Origin: Clostridia bacterium
GTDB taxonomy: Bacteria; Bacillota; Clostridia; RGIG6154
NCBI GenBank assembly: GCA_017523005.1
Contig: JAFWXG010000064.1
Location: 1 to 11,834, forward strand
Length of the DNA: 11,834 nt
Direction: 5' to 3'
Both the position numbers and the translations under genes were made by a program. This document shows positions 1 through 6,296 of this stretch, one piece after another; position 1 is the first letter of the stretch, and every line of letters begins with the position of its first letter. A model generated the notes under the pieces. That model saw nothing but the letters and a program-made list of their open reading frames with translations, was not told where the DNA came from and ran no database searches.

Positions 1-159
1 AAATCTTTCATTAAGTTTGTGACTCAATTACTCAAATTCATTACATACAGTTTGTATGCTTTTGTTTTTTCCGCATTTATTTGCGTTGTAAAAAAACGAG
101 AACCTTTGCTGGTTATGCTATATAATTTTCAATGTTCGATATCCTGCCTTTTCGGCTGG
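1..159 (-). promoter_or_regulatory. Putative rRNA operon leader (16S 5' end at or just past window edge)
   Basis: Read on the minus strand, this stretch follows two strong tandem promoters and has no convincing ORF. It holds a motif at 118-137 (GAACATTGAAAATTATATAG) like the CTTTGAAAAC-type element found in many Firmicute rRNA leaders. A perfect 6-bp hairpin lies at 44-58 (CATACA, 3-nt loop, TGTATG). The last minus-strand bases (TGAAAGATTT, positions 10-1) match 8 of 10 bases of the usual 16S start TGAAGAGTTT. The inference is that transcription leaves the window into a 16S rRNA gene. The gene itself is not in the window, so the identity rests on promoter type, leader motif and this short match. 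A tRNA operon or a 23S-first operon are alternatives. Confidence 0.6.
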
Positions 160-165
160 AATTAT

Positions 166-194
166 ATTGTATCACAGAACAATCACGATGTCAA
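166..194 (-). promoter_or_regulatory. Sigma-A promoter P2 (rRNA-type, proximal)
   Basis: On the minus strand there is a perfect -35 TTGACA (189-194), a 17-bp spacer and a -10 TACAAT (166-171). TG one base before the -10 makes it an extended -10 promoter. The predicted start is near 158-159. It lies 85 bp downstream of P1 and points the same way. Tandem strong promoters of this kind are characteristic of rRNA operons. Confidence 0.82.
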
Positions 195-225
195 CAACTT
201 TTTTGTTATTTTCTGCGATTTTTTT

Positions 226-244
226 GCTGTCTTTTTGTGACAGC
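226..244 (-). repeat. Inverted repeat at the predicted P1 transcription start
   Basis: A perfect 6-bp inverted repeat (GCTGTC / GACAGC) surrounds a 7-base loop. On the minus strand it begins almost exactly where P1 transcripts should start and is followed by a run of seven A. P1 transcripts would therefore carry a hairpin at their 5' end. On the plus strand it is followed by TTTAATAATA, a poor terminator tail, and no known transcript reaches it from the left. Its role is unknown; RNA stability or an operator-like site are both possible. Confidence 0.5.
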
Positions 245-250
245 TTTAAT

Positions 251-279
251 AATATACCATATCTTTTTTCTTTTGTCAA
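251..279 (-). promoter_or_regulatory. Sigma-A promoter P1 (rRNA-type, distal)
   Basis: On the minus strand there is a perfect -35 TTGACA (274-279), a 17-bp spacer and a -10 TATATT (251-256). TG one base before the -10 gives an extended -10. The predicted start is around 243-245. Phased A-tracts lie immediately upstream (283-317) and may act as an UP element. Together with P2 it forms a tandem array firing leftward. Confidence 0.85.
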
Positions 280-282
280 CAC

Positions 283-317
283 TTTTTTAGAAATTTTTTC
301 AATTTTTTTGAATTTTT
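283..317 (-). promoter_or_regulatory. Phased A-tracts upstream of P1 (UP-like element)
   Basis: Four runs of 5-7 A on the minus strand (T runs at 283-288, 294-299, 303-309 and 313-317 on the plus strand) have centres about 9-11 bp apart, close to one helical turn. They lie directly upstream of the P1 -35 box. Such phased tracts bend DNA and often serve as UP elements for the RNA polymerase alpha subunit in strong rRNA promoters. The role is inferred. Confidence 0.5.
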
Positions 318-360
318 ATTATTTATGCCCTTTTTTCCTATTTGTTATGCGCGTTTTAGC

Positions 361-389
361 TTGACTTTGACAAATTTGCATATTATAAT
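361..389 (+). promoter_or_regulatory. Sigma-A promoter for the PII-like/antiporter genes
   Basis: A -35 TTGACT (361-366), a 17-bp spacer and a perfect -10 TATAAT (384-389) predict a start near 395-397. That leaves a leader of only about 15 nt, and the SD sequence AAAGGAG at 397-403 lies at its very 5' end. A start a base or two later would cut into the SD. The promoter diverges from the rRNA-type promoters on the other strand. Confidence 0.8.
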
Positions 390-410
390 ATGTAAGAAAG
401 GAGAGATTTT

Positions 411-746
411 ATGCAATTATTAGTTTTGGTTTTAAATAAAATTGAAGTTTTAGAAGAATTACTTGAAGAATTTTCTGCAAACAAAATTAAAGGTGCTACC
501 ATTTTAGACAGCAAAGGTATGGCTCACAGCTTAAGCGAATTTCACGAGCTTAAGTTCATGGCATCATTAAGAATGATTTTGGACCCCGAACATTCTGAAA
601 GCAAAACAATCTTCTTAGTTCTTGAAGAAGAACAAATTAAGTTGGTTTCTGAAATTGTAAATAAGGTAACGGGCGGTCTTGACAAGCCTGATACAGGCGT
701 TATGTTTACTCTTCCCGTTTTGTATACGGAGGGATTTTCTAAGTGA
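411..746 (+). CDS. PII-like signalling protein, probable antiporter regulator
   Basis: A 111-residue protein with the length and pattern of the PII superfamily. Residues 1-37 line up with the first beta-alpha-beta unit of GlnB, including the I-x-G-x-T core (IKGAT, 26-30) and SKG before the T-loop. Residues 35-62 form a T-loop-like segment, a beta strand follows (TIFLVLEEE, 66-74), and a GG-rich turn (TGGLDKPDTG, 87-96) precedes the last strand. It lacks the T-loop Tyr that is uridylylated in GlnB, the Lys at the end of the TGKIGDGK turn and the C-terminal RxR of classical PII, so it is not an ordinary nitrogen regulator. SbtB and the c-di-AMP binder DarA/PstA are divergent PII-like proteins that offer models. 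The start has AAAGGAG 7 nt upstream. Its TGA stop overlaps the antiporter's GTG start, so the two are probably translationally coupled. The ligand is unknown; the fold call is fairly confident and the role is inferred. Confidence 0.78.
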   Translation: MQLLVLVLNKIEVLEELLEEFSANKIKGATILDSKGMAHSLSEFHELKFMASLRMILDPEHSESKTIFLVLEEEQIKLVSEIVNKVTGGLDKPDTGVMFTLPVLYTEGFSK

Positions 747-1906
747 TACATAATATTTTTATCTCAATTTCCCTTATGATTTTAGCGGGTATGCTGTTCG
801 GCAGAATTGCGAAGTTTTTCAAATTGCCAAATGTTACAGGATACCTTGTTGGCGGACTTTTAATTGGTCCTGCGATTTTGGGACTTGTTCCCGCAGATAC
901 TCTTGAAGATTTTCATATAGTATCGGATATCGCGCTTGGCTTTATTGCTTTTTCTATAGGTAATGAATTTAAAATTTCCTACTTTAAAAGAGTCGGCGCT
1001 ATGCCTATTGTGATTGCGGTTTTTGAAGCTTTGTTTGCGGTAGTTTTTGTTGTAATAGGGCTTTTTGTTGCAACAAACAATCTGCCGTTCTCTCTTGTTT
1101 TGGGTTCTATTGCGGCGGCGACCGCACCCGCAGCAACCATTATGGTTATTAAACAATACGGCGCAAAGGGGAAAGTAACCGAAACACTTTTGTCTGTTGT
1201 GGCATTAGATGATGCTGTCGCTCTCATGCTTTTTGGCGTATCTGTTGCGATTGCGCAAGGACTTACAAACTCCGGAGCATCAGTTGTTTCGTCACTTTTA
1301 TCTCCCGTAATTGAGATTTTTGGCTCGTTAGCACTCGGTCTTGTGATGGGACTACTTTTCCTTTTACCTTTAAGGTGGTTCAAAAAAGACGGAAACCGTT
1401 TATCTTTGGTAATCGGCTTTGTTTTTGCGGTCACAGGAATTTCACAACTTTTAAACTTTTCTGCACTTTTGTCTTGTATGGCGATGGGTGCCGTTCTTAC
1501 AAATATGTCAAGCGCAGAAAAGCATATCAGCAAACTTTGCGATAACATTACACCCCCGATTTTTATGCTGTTTTTCGTGGCGTCGGGTGCGGAATTACAG
1601 CTGTCTGTGCTTCCGAAAATCGGCGTTGCGGGACTTATTTATGTAATTTTGCGTGTTGTGGGCAAAATGTTTGGGGCGTCATTCGGTGCTGCTATTTGCC
1701 ATGCAGATAAGAAAATCCAAAAATATATTGGTCCTGCACTCGTACCGCAAGCGGGTGTTGCAATCGGTTTATCCCTGCTTGCAACAAAGGTCGTTCCTGA
1801 ATATGGCGCAACAATAAGAGCAATTATTTTGTGTGGTACACTGATTTACGAAATGATTGGTCCTGTTTTAACCAAAATGGCACTTAAAAAGGCGGGCGAA
1901 ATTTAA
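743..1906 (+). CDS. CPA2-family cation/proton antiporter without RCK domain
   Basis: A 387-residue, almost entirely hydrophobic protein with about 12-13 predicted membrane segments. It is a monovalent cation:proton antiporter of the CPA2 type, exchanging Na+ or K+ for H+ across the cytoplasmic membrane. Residues 127-130 (TAPA) fit the unwound helix of the ion site. The adjacent Asp pair D156-D157 (ALDDAVAL) is the ion-binding motif of electrogenic antiporters such as NapA. K308 in RVVGKMFG matches the conserved helix-10 Lys that pairs with the first Asp. The protein ends just after the last membrane helix, so the cytoplasmic RCK/TrkA domains common in KefC/CpaA relatives are absent. The start is GTG (743), with GGAGGG 9 nt upstream inside the PII-like gene and a 4-nt overlap. 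Regulation by the upstream protein is the natural inference. Na+ versus K+ specificity cannot be told. Confidence 0.88.
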   Translation: MIHNIFISISLMILAGMLFGRIAKFFKLPNVTGYLVGGLLIGPAILGLVPADTLEDFHIVSDIALGFIAFSIGNEFKISYFKRVGAMPIVIAVFEALFAVVFVVIGLFVATNNLPFSLVLGSIAAATAPAATIMVIKQYGAKGKVTETLLSVVALDDAVALMLFGVSVAIAQGLTNSGASVVSSLLSPVIEIFGSLALGLVMGLLFLLPLRWFKKDGNRLSLVIGFVFAVTGISQLLNFSALLSCMAMGAVLTNMSSAEKHISKLCDNITPPIFMLFFVASGAELQLSVLPKIGVAGLIYVILRVVGKMFGASFGAAICHADKKIQKYIGPALVPQAGVAIGLSLLATKVVPEYGATIRAIILCGTLIYEMIGPVLTKMALKKAGEI

Positions 1907-1945
1907 GGCAACTTGCATTATTTTGTGATATATGGTAAACTAATC

Positions 1946-1953
1946 AAAAGGAG
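1946..1953 (+). promoter_or_regulatory. Ribosome binding site deciding the glycosyltransferase start
   Basis: AAAAGGAG directly abuts an ATG at 1954, which leaves no spacing for initiation there. It lies 9 nt before the in-frame ATG at 1963. The second ATG gives an N-terminus MKLCFVTE, typical of GT-B enzymes. The start is therefore placed at 1963 rather than 1954. Confidence 0.75.
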
Positions 1954-1962
1954 ATGAGGAAG

Positions 1963-3021
1963 ATGAAGCTTTGTTTTGTGACAGAAAATTGGTCAGAGAC
2001 CGGCGACGGCGCTTATTTAATCGCAATTTTAGATGGATTATATAAGAATGGACACGATTTGTCTGTAATTTTAACAGGCGACGAGCGTTCTCCCGACGGG
2101 TATGAGTACATAAGATTTTATCCTGCCGGTATGCACGGAAACCCATTCTCCGTTACAAAAAATAAGCGTGAGCTTTTAATGAAACTTTTAAAATCCAACA
2201 GCTTTGATTTAATTTTACCATTTGGATGTTATCCCGGCATGAGAATACTCGCAGTAAAAAATGCTTGCAGTTGTCCTGTGTGGGTGGTTTTAAGAAATGA
2301 CCCGGAATTTATGCCGAAATCTGCTGTATTAAGAGTTATTCGCGATGTTTTGTATAAAAAAGCCGATGGATTTGTTTTCCAGAATAAACTTCAACAGGAA
2401 TATTTTTTAGACAGAATGAATTTAAAAGGAGTTGTTATTCCTAATTTCATTTTAATACCATCGTTTTCTTGTGCGTCAGATGCCCAAAAAGAACGAACTA
2501 TTGCGTGTATCTCCCGTCTTGACGAACGCCAGAAAAATCTGAAAATGCTGTTTGAGGGATTTATTGAGTTTTCAAAGTCTTACCCTGAATACTCCTTAAA
2601 AGTGTATGGCGAAGGCCCTGACCGCGAAAAGCTTGAAGCTTATATAAAAGAAAAAGGCAACGAATGGAACATCAAGCTGATGGGAGATAAAATTTCTGAT
2701 ACAGAGCTTGAAAAAGCCGAAGTTTTTGTTTTAACAAGCAGATTTGAGGGAAGTCCTAATGCTTTGATAAAGGCTATGTCAAAAGGTCTTACCTGCATCT
2801 CAACCAACTGTGGCGGTGCAAAAGAGCTGATTGAAAACGGCAAAAACGGAATTTTAATAGATGTTGATGACAGTAAAACTTTGCGCGATGCACTTTGTTA
2901 TCTTGCAGAAAATGAGGACATGAGAAATAAACTTGCAAAGTCTGCATTTGAAATCAACCAGACCTTGAGCAAGGAAAACATTCTTCCTCTGTGGGAAGAT
3001 GCAATTTCAAGAATGAGATAA
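1963..3021 (+). CDS. GT4-like (GT-B fold) glycosyltransferase
   Basis: A 352-residue cytosolic or membrane-associated enzyme expected to transfer a sugar from a nucleotide-sugar to an unknown acceptor such as cell-wall polymer, capsule or lipid. The N-terminal half starts MKLCFVTENW and contains GDGAYL, like the acceptor-domain glycine loop. The C-terminal donor domain shows ISRLDERQKNLKML near 185-198, a YGEGPDREKLE segment near 217, and EGSPNALIKAMSKG near 262-275, followed by STNCGGAKELIENG. This matches family GT4. The second Glu of the E-x7-E motif, which normally contacts the donor nucleotide, is Lys (AAG, 2770-2772). It begins 56 nt after the antiporter stop with only weak promoter-like sequence between, so it may be cotranscribed. 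No other polysaccharide gene is nearby, so the product is unknown. Confidence 0.82.
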   Translation: MKLCFVTENWSETGDGAYLIAILDGLYKNGHDLSVILTGDERSPDGYEYIRFYPAGMHGNPFSVTKNKRELLMKLLKSNSFDLILPFGCYPGMRILAVKNACSCPVWVVLRNDPEFMPKSAVLRVIRDVLYKKADGFVFQNKLQQEYFLDRMNLKGVVIPNFILIPSFSCASDAQKERTIACISRLDERQKNLKMLFEGFIEFSKSYPEYSLKVYGEGPDREKLEAYIKEKGNEWNIKLMGDKISDTELEKAEVFVLTSRFEGSPNALIKAMSKGLTCISTNCGGAKELIENGKNGILIDVDDSKTLRDALCYLAENEDMRNKLAKSAFEINQTLSKENILPLWEDAISRMR

Positions 3022-3027
3022 ATAAAT

Positions 3028-3060
3028 ACGGGATGTCAATCAGGCATCCCGTTAATTTTT
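3028..3060 (+). terminator. Intrinsic terminator between convergent genes, possibly bidirectional
   Basis: A perfect 8-bp stem (ACGGGATG 3028-3035, CATCCCGT 3045-3052) with a 9-nt loop is followed on the plus strand by TAATTTTTATTTTTT, a good terminator tail for the glycosyltransferase transcript. On the minus strand the stem is followed by ATTTATTTATCT, less uniform but still U-rich, so it probably also ends the rnf-dacF transcript. It occupies the gap between two convergent stop codons. Confidence 0.85.
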
Positions 3061-4297
3061 ATTTTTTCAACATTTCTTCTTGTTTCATTATCTCTTCGCG
3101 TCGGCGTTTTAGTCGTGCTTTTCTGCGACGGCGCTTAAAGTGTGAAACTACAATAAACCTTATTACAAGCAGTGAGCAGATTATTATAAGCACCCATTTG
3201 ACTAAATTCAAAAGAAATCTTATAAATTTGGGCACTATTTCACTGCGCTCGGTTGAAATCTTTCCTAGCACATTGCCGTTGGCATCAGTAATAAGCACTC
3301 TTGCGGTGTCATTTTTAAAGATTTCCATTGTGTATTCCAAGTCTTGTGTCTGAATACCTTCGGGAAGATACAGTTTAACGCATCCCGTTGGGGCAAACTT
3401 ATAATTTCCCTGTTTTTTCTCGCCTTTTACCTTTTCTGCTATTTCGGCAGAATTTATAGTAACAGGTGTGAAATGGGTATAGGCATATTTTAAAATCGCC
3501 TCGTTTTCCTGATACAAGACACCTAAATCTTCAGCACCGAACACCGCTGAAACAAGCTTTTTGCCGTCTTTTTCGGAATATGTAACTGCGGTATGACGGG
3601 CAACCTTTGTATAACCCGTTTTTCCGCCCGTAACGCCTAAATATTCATACTTGTCGAGCCATGTCATTCTGTGCTTATGTACAAAATTTCTGGGCTCGTC
3701 ATTTTTGTTTGTGGGCGGAATCTGATAGTCATACGCGGTAAAATAAGTCATAAATTTTGGCTCTAACACAAGATTTCTTGTGATTTTTGCCATATCATGA
3801 GCAGTTGTGTAATGATTTTCGTCAGGCAGACCATTTGAGTTTGCAAATTTTGTATTTTCCGCACCAAAGCTCTGTGCGGTTGTATTCATAAGCTTTACAA
3901 ACTCGTCAATACTTCCAGATACCTTTTCTGCCAGAACATTACAAGCATCATTGGCAGACATTAACATTGCCGCATACATAGCCTGTTCTGCGGTTAACTC
4001 TTCGCCGTAGTCTATTGCTATATTTGTACTGTCTTTTGGGACAGAGTCGATAGCTGTTTTTGTTCCAACTGTAATATCATCGGGATTTAAAGCACGGCTT
4101 GACAAATAAACTGTCATAACCTTTGTTGTGCTTGCGGGGAAAACCTTTTGGTCTTTATTTTTTTCATACAAAATCTGCCCGCTTTCGGCATCAATTACAA
4201 TAGCCGAAGTGGCGGAAATTTGCGGTTTTTCTGCATATACGGGCACAACCTGTAAAAACAAAAGCACCCCTAAAATCAATCCGATAATTTTTTTCAC
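3059..4297 (-). CDS. dacF: D-alanyl-D-alanine carboxypeptidase (DacF-like, S11 family)
   Basis: A 412-residue penicillin-binding protein that removes the terminal D-Ala from peptidoglycan stem pentapeptides outside the membrane. Residues 1-22 are a signal peptide (VVPVYA, cleavage likely before E23). The three active-site motifs are intact: SxxK at S56-TT-K59, SxN at S114-A-N116 and KTG at K226-T-G228. A PBP5-type C-terminal beta domain spans roughly 277-352. It ends with a membrane helix (about 359-385) and a very basic tail (387-412, with KRRRRKARLKRRR), so the C-terminus should be anchored with the tail in the cytoplasm. The start is GTG (4297), with TAAGGAG 8-9 nt upstream that also contains the rnfB stop. 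The gap to rnfB is 12 nt, so it reads as the last gene of the rnf operon. Confidence 0.92.
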   Translation of the reverse strand: MKKIIGLILGVLLFLQVVPVYAEKPQISATSAIVIDAESGQILYEKNKDQKVFPASTTKVMTVYLSSRALNPDDITVGTKTAIDSVPKDSTNIAIDYGEELTAEQAMYAAMLMSANDACNVLAEKVSGSIDEFVKLMNTTAQSFGAENTKFANSNGLPDENHYTTAHDMAKITRNLVLEPKFMTYFTAYDYQIPPTNKNDEPRNFVHKHRMTWLDKYEYLGVTGGKTGYTKVARHTAVTYSEKDGKKLVSAVFGAEDLGVLYQENEAILKYAYTHFTPVTINSAEIAEKVKGEKKQGNYKFAPTGCVKLYLPEGIQTQDLEYTMEIFKNDTARVLITDANGNVLGKISTERSEIVPKFIRFLLNLVKWVLIIICSLLVIRFIVVSHFKRRRRKARLKRRREEIMKQEEMLKK

Positions 4298-4309
4298 GAG
4301 TTTCTCTCC

Positions 4310-5098
4310 TTACTGAGCCATAGAAATGACTTTTTTAGGACATTTTTCTACACAAGCACCACAGCCTGTGCAAAGAGTTACATCTATCTTCGCTAAATTG
4401 TCTTCAACCTTGATTGCTCCTGCTTCGCAAGTCTTTTCGCATATTTTACAACCAATACATCCCGCAGAGCAAAGTGCTTTCATTTGTGCTCCCTTGTCTT
4501 TTGAGTTGCAAAGAACTGTAACGGGAGAGCTTTTTGGTAAAATTTCAATTACCTGTTTAGGACATACTGTCGCACAAACACCACAACCTACGCAAAGCTC
4601 TTCATTTGCTCTTGCCACGCCGTTTTCAACACTCATCGCATTAAAATTACAAGCCTTTACGCAGTCGCCATAACCTAAACAAGCATAAGCACACATTTTA
4701 TCTCCGCCCTGAAGCGCTGCAACATCTTTACAGGTTTTAGAGCCGTCAAAATAATATTTGTAATTTGCTTTGTCAATAGTACCGCTACACTTAACGCGGG
4801 CAACATTCGGTTCTCTTTCAACAGCAGCAACACCCATGATTTCTGCTATCTTTGCAATATTTTCTTTATTACAACCGGGACAAGCGTCAACTTTTGCCTC
4901 GCCCTTTACAATAGCTGCCGCACACGCAGAACAACCTGCGTATCCACAGCCGCCACAATTAGCACCGGGGAGTAATTCTGCAATCTGTTCTTCTCTGGGG
5001 TCGGTTTCAATGTAAAAAAGTTTTGAGGCAACCGCCAAGACAATACCCATTACCAAACCGATTATTCCAAAAGCAAGAATTGGTATTAAAATAGTCAT
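4310..5098 (-). CDS. rnfB: Rnf complex subunit RnfB, multi-cluster ferredoxin subunit
   Basis: A 262-residue iron-sulfur subunit on the cytoplasmic face that probably takes electrons from reduced ferredoxin and passes them within the Rnf complex. One N-terminal membrane helix (about 3-27) anchors it. A [4Fe-4S] domain follows with C48-x2-C51-x4-C56 and C73. Then come four ferredoxin-like Cys groups: C136/C140/C146/C150, C169/C172/C175/C179, C214/C217/C220/C224 and C243/C246/C249/C253. It has 26 Cys in all, with C104 and C123 in the linker. This is the cluster-rich form usual in clostridia. The start ATG at 5098 has a purine-rich GAGGGAGGG just upstream, and the gap from rnfA is 21 nt. Its TAA is part of the dacF SD. 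Confidence 0.95.
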   Translation of the reverse strand: MTILIPILAFGIIGLVMGIVLAVASKLFYIETDPREEQIAELLPGANCGGCGYAGCSACAAAIVKGEAKVDACPGCNKENIAKIAEIMGVAAVEREPNVARVKCSGTIDKANYKYYFDGSKTCKDVAALQGGDKMCAYACLGYGDCVKACNFNAMSVENGVARANEELCVGCGVCATVCPKQVIEILPKSSPVTVLCNSKDKGAQMKALCSAGCIGCKICEKTCEAGAIKVEDNLAKIDVTLCTGCGACVEKCPKKVISMAQ

Positions 5099-5119
5099 AT
5101 CTTTTTCCCTCCCTCAAAA

Positions 5120-5707
5120 CTAAAAGCTTAATCCGCTGAACGACATAGCAATAAGCGCCGCGGAAATTAAAACGATTGGAAATCCCTTTAAGAATTCGGG
5201 GATTGGCGCATTTTCCATGCGTTCTCTAACACCCGCCATCAAAACGATTGCAAGGGTAAAGCCGAGTGCCGCACTGAAGTTAAATATGATTGCTTCTGCC
5301 AAAGTCTGATAAGCGTAAGTGTCAACAACCAAAAGTACCGCACCTAAAACCGCACAGTTTGTTGTGATAAGGGGCAGATAAATACCGAGCGCCGCATAAA
5401 GTGACGGAATGTATTTCTGCAGAGCCATTTCTACAAACTGAACGAGTGATGCAATAATAAATATAAATACTATTGTTTTTAAGTATGTAAGTGACAAGGG
5501 GAGTAACAGATACTGATAAACCAAATATGTAACAGTACCAGCGAGCGTCATAACAAAGGTTACCGCCATACCCATACCAAAGGCAGTAGATGTCTTGTTA
5601 GAAACACCTAAAAACGGGCAGATACCCATAAATCTTGAGAAGATAAAGTTCTGGGTAAAGAGTCCGCCTAAAATGATGGTCAGTAATCCCATTAAGTAAT
5701 TATTCAT
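5120..5707 (-). CDS. rnfA: Rnf complex membrane subunit RnfA
   Basis: A 195-residue integral membrane protein with about six helices, homologous to NqrE. With RnfE it forms the inverted pair at the core of the Rnf complex. C30 (MGICPFLG) and C118 (TTNCAVLG) are the two conserved half-helix cysteines that, with the matching pair in RnfE, hold an intramembrane [2Fe-2S] cluster between the two proteins. The conserved TQNFIFSRF segment (18-26) is present. The start ATG (5705-5707) overlaps the rnfE stop by 8 nt, and an SD-like AAAGGGGGA lies inside the end of rnfE. Length and motifs are normal for the family. Confidence 0.96.
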   Translation of the reverse strand: MNNYLMGLLTIILGGLFTQNFIFSRFMGICPFLGVSNKTSTAFGMGMAVTFVMTLAGTVTYLVYQYLLLPLSLTYLKTIVFIFIIASLVQFVEMALQKYIPSLYAALGIYLPLITTNCAVLGAVLLVVDTYAYQTLAEAIIFNFSAALGFTLAIVLMAGVRERMENAPIPEFLKGFPIVLISAALIAMSFSGLSF

Positions 5708-6296
5708 GGCGTTTTCCCCCTTTTATAAGATTTATCGCACCTAAAATCAAGCCAAGGCTTAAAAATCCTCCTGCAGGGAGAATGAAAATCAAGGCAGGAT
5801 TTTGTCTGTAACCCATTGTGGTAACAGGAATACCGCACCAAGTTCCCGCACCTAAAATTTCACGGAAAGTTGCGATGATAACTAATGCTAAAGTAAATCC
5901 GAGTCCCATTCCAAGACCGTCTAAAACTGACTGCCAAACACTATTTTTAGACGCAAAAGCTTCTGCGCGTGCCAAAATAATGCAGTTAACAACTATAAGA
6001 GGGATAAATACACCGAGTGATTTTGAAAGCGAAAATACATAAGCTTTGAGTAACATCTCAACTATTGTTACAAATGCCGCAATTATTACAATGTATGCCG
6101 CAATTCTAACCTTTGACGGAATAACTTTTCTGAGTGCAGAAATAACTGCATTTGAGCAGACTAAAACCGCCATAGCAGAAAGTCCCATACCAAGTGCGTT
6201 TATAACAGATGTGGTGGTCGCGAGCGACGGACACATACCAAGAAGCAGTACGAGTACGGGATTTTCCTTTAATAAACCTTTTGTGAAGTTTTTCAT
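5700..6296 (-). CDS. rnfE: Rnf complex membrane subunit RnfE
   Basis: A 198-residue membrane protein with about six helices, homologous to NqrD and the inverted-topology partner of RnfA. C22 (GMCPSLA) and C105 (VNCIILARAEAF) are the conserved cysteines for the shared [2Fe-2S] cluster. The hallmark NCIILARAEAFA is intact. The start ATG overlaps the rnfG stop as ATGA, and GAGGAGG (6304-6310), within the last codons of rnfG, sits 7 nt upstream. It ends in a basic stretch (KGGKRHE) overlapping rnfA by 8 nt, so translation of E and A is probably coupled, which suits a 1:1 heterodimer. Confidence 0.95.
   Translation of the reverse strand: MKNFTKGLLKENPVLVLLLGMCPSLATTTSVINALGMGLSAMAVLVCSNAVISALRKVIPSKVRIAAYIVIIAAFVTIVEMLLKAYVFSLSKSLGVFIPLIVVNCIILARAEAFASKNSVWQSVLDGLGMGLGFTLALVIIATFREILGAGTWCGIPVTTMGYRQNPALIFILPAGGFLSLGLILGAINLIKGGKRHE

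Noticed and set aside
19..364. Two overlapping plus-strand ORFs of 73 and 65 codons
   Set aside because: They are T-rich, lack a good SD, give Phe-rich low-complexity protein and lie across the minus-strand promoters and A-tracts.
367..389. TTGACA at 367-372 as the -35 box for TATAAT at 384
   Set aside because: The spacer would be only 11 bp; TTGACT at 361 gives the correct 17 bp.
860..1548. Long minus-strand ORFs opposite the antiporter (98 and 189 codons)
   Set aside because: They are shadows of a well-supported membrane-protein gene; no family resemblance or start signals were seen.
1913..1941. Possible promoter (TTGCAT, 17 bp, TAAACT) before the glycosyltransferase
   Set aside because: Only 3 of 6 and 4 of 6 bases match, and the predicted start (about 1948) would cut into the SD.
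1954..1962. ATG at 1954 as the glycosyltransferase start
   Set aside because: The SD abuts this codon with no spacing; the ATG at 1963 has proper spacing.
2991..3353. 120-codon plus-strand ORF at the convergent junction
   Set aside because: It runs through the terminator and antisense to the dacF 3' end; its Ser/Arg-rich translation reflects that reverse reading.
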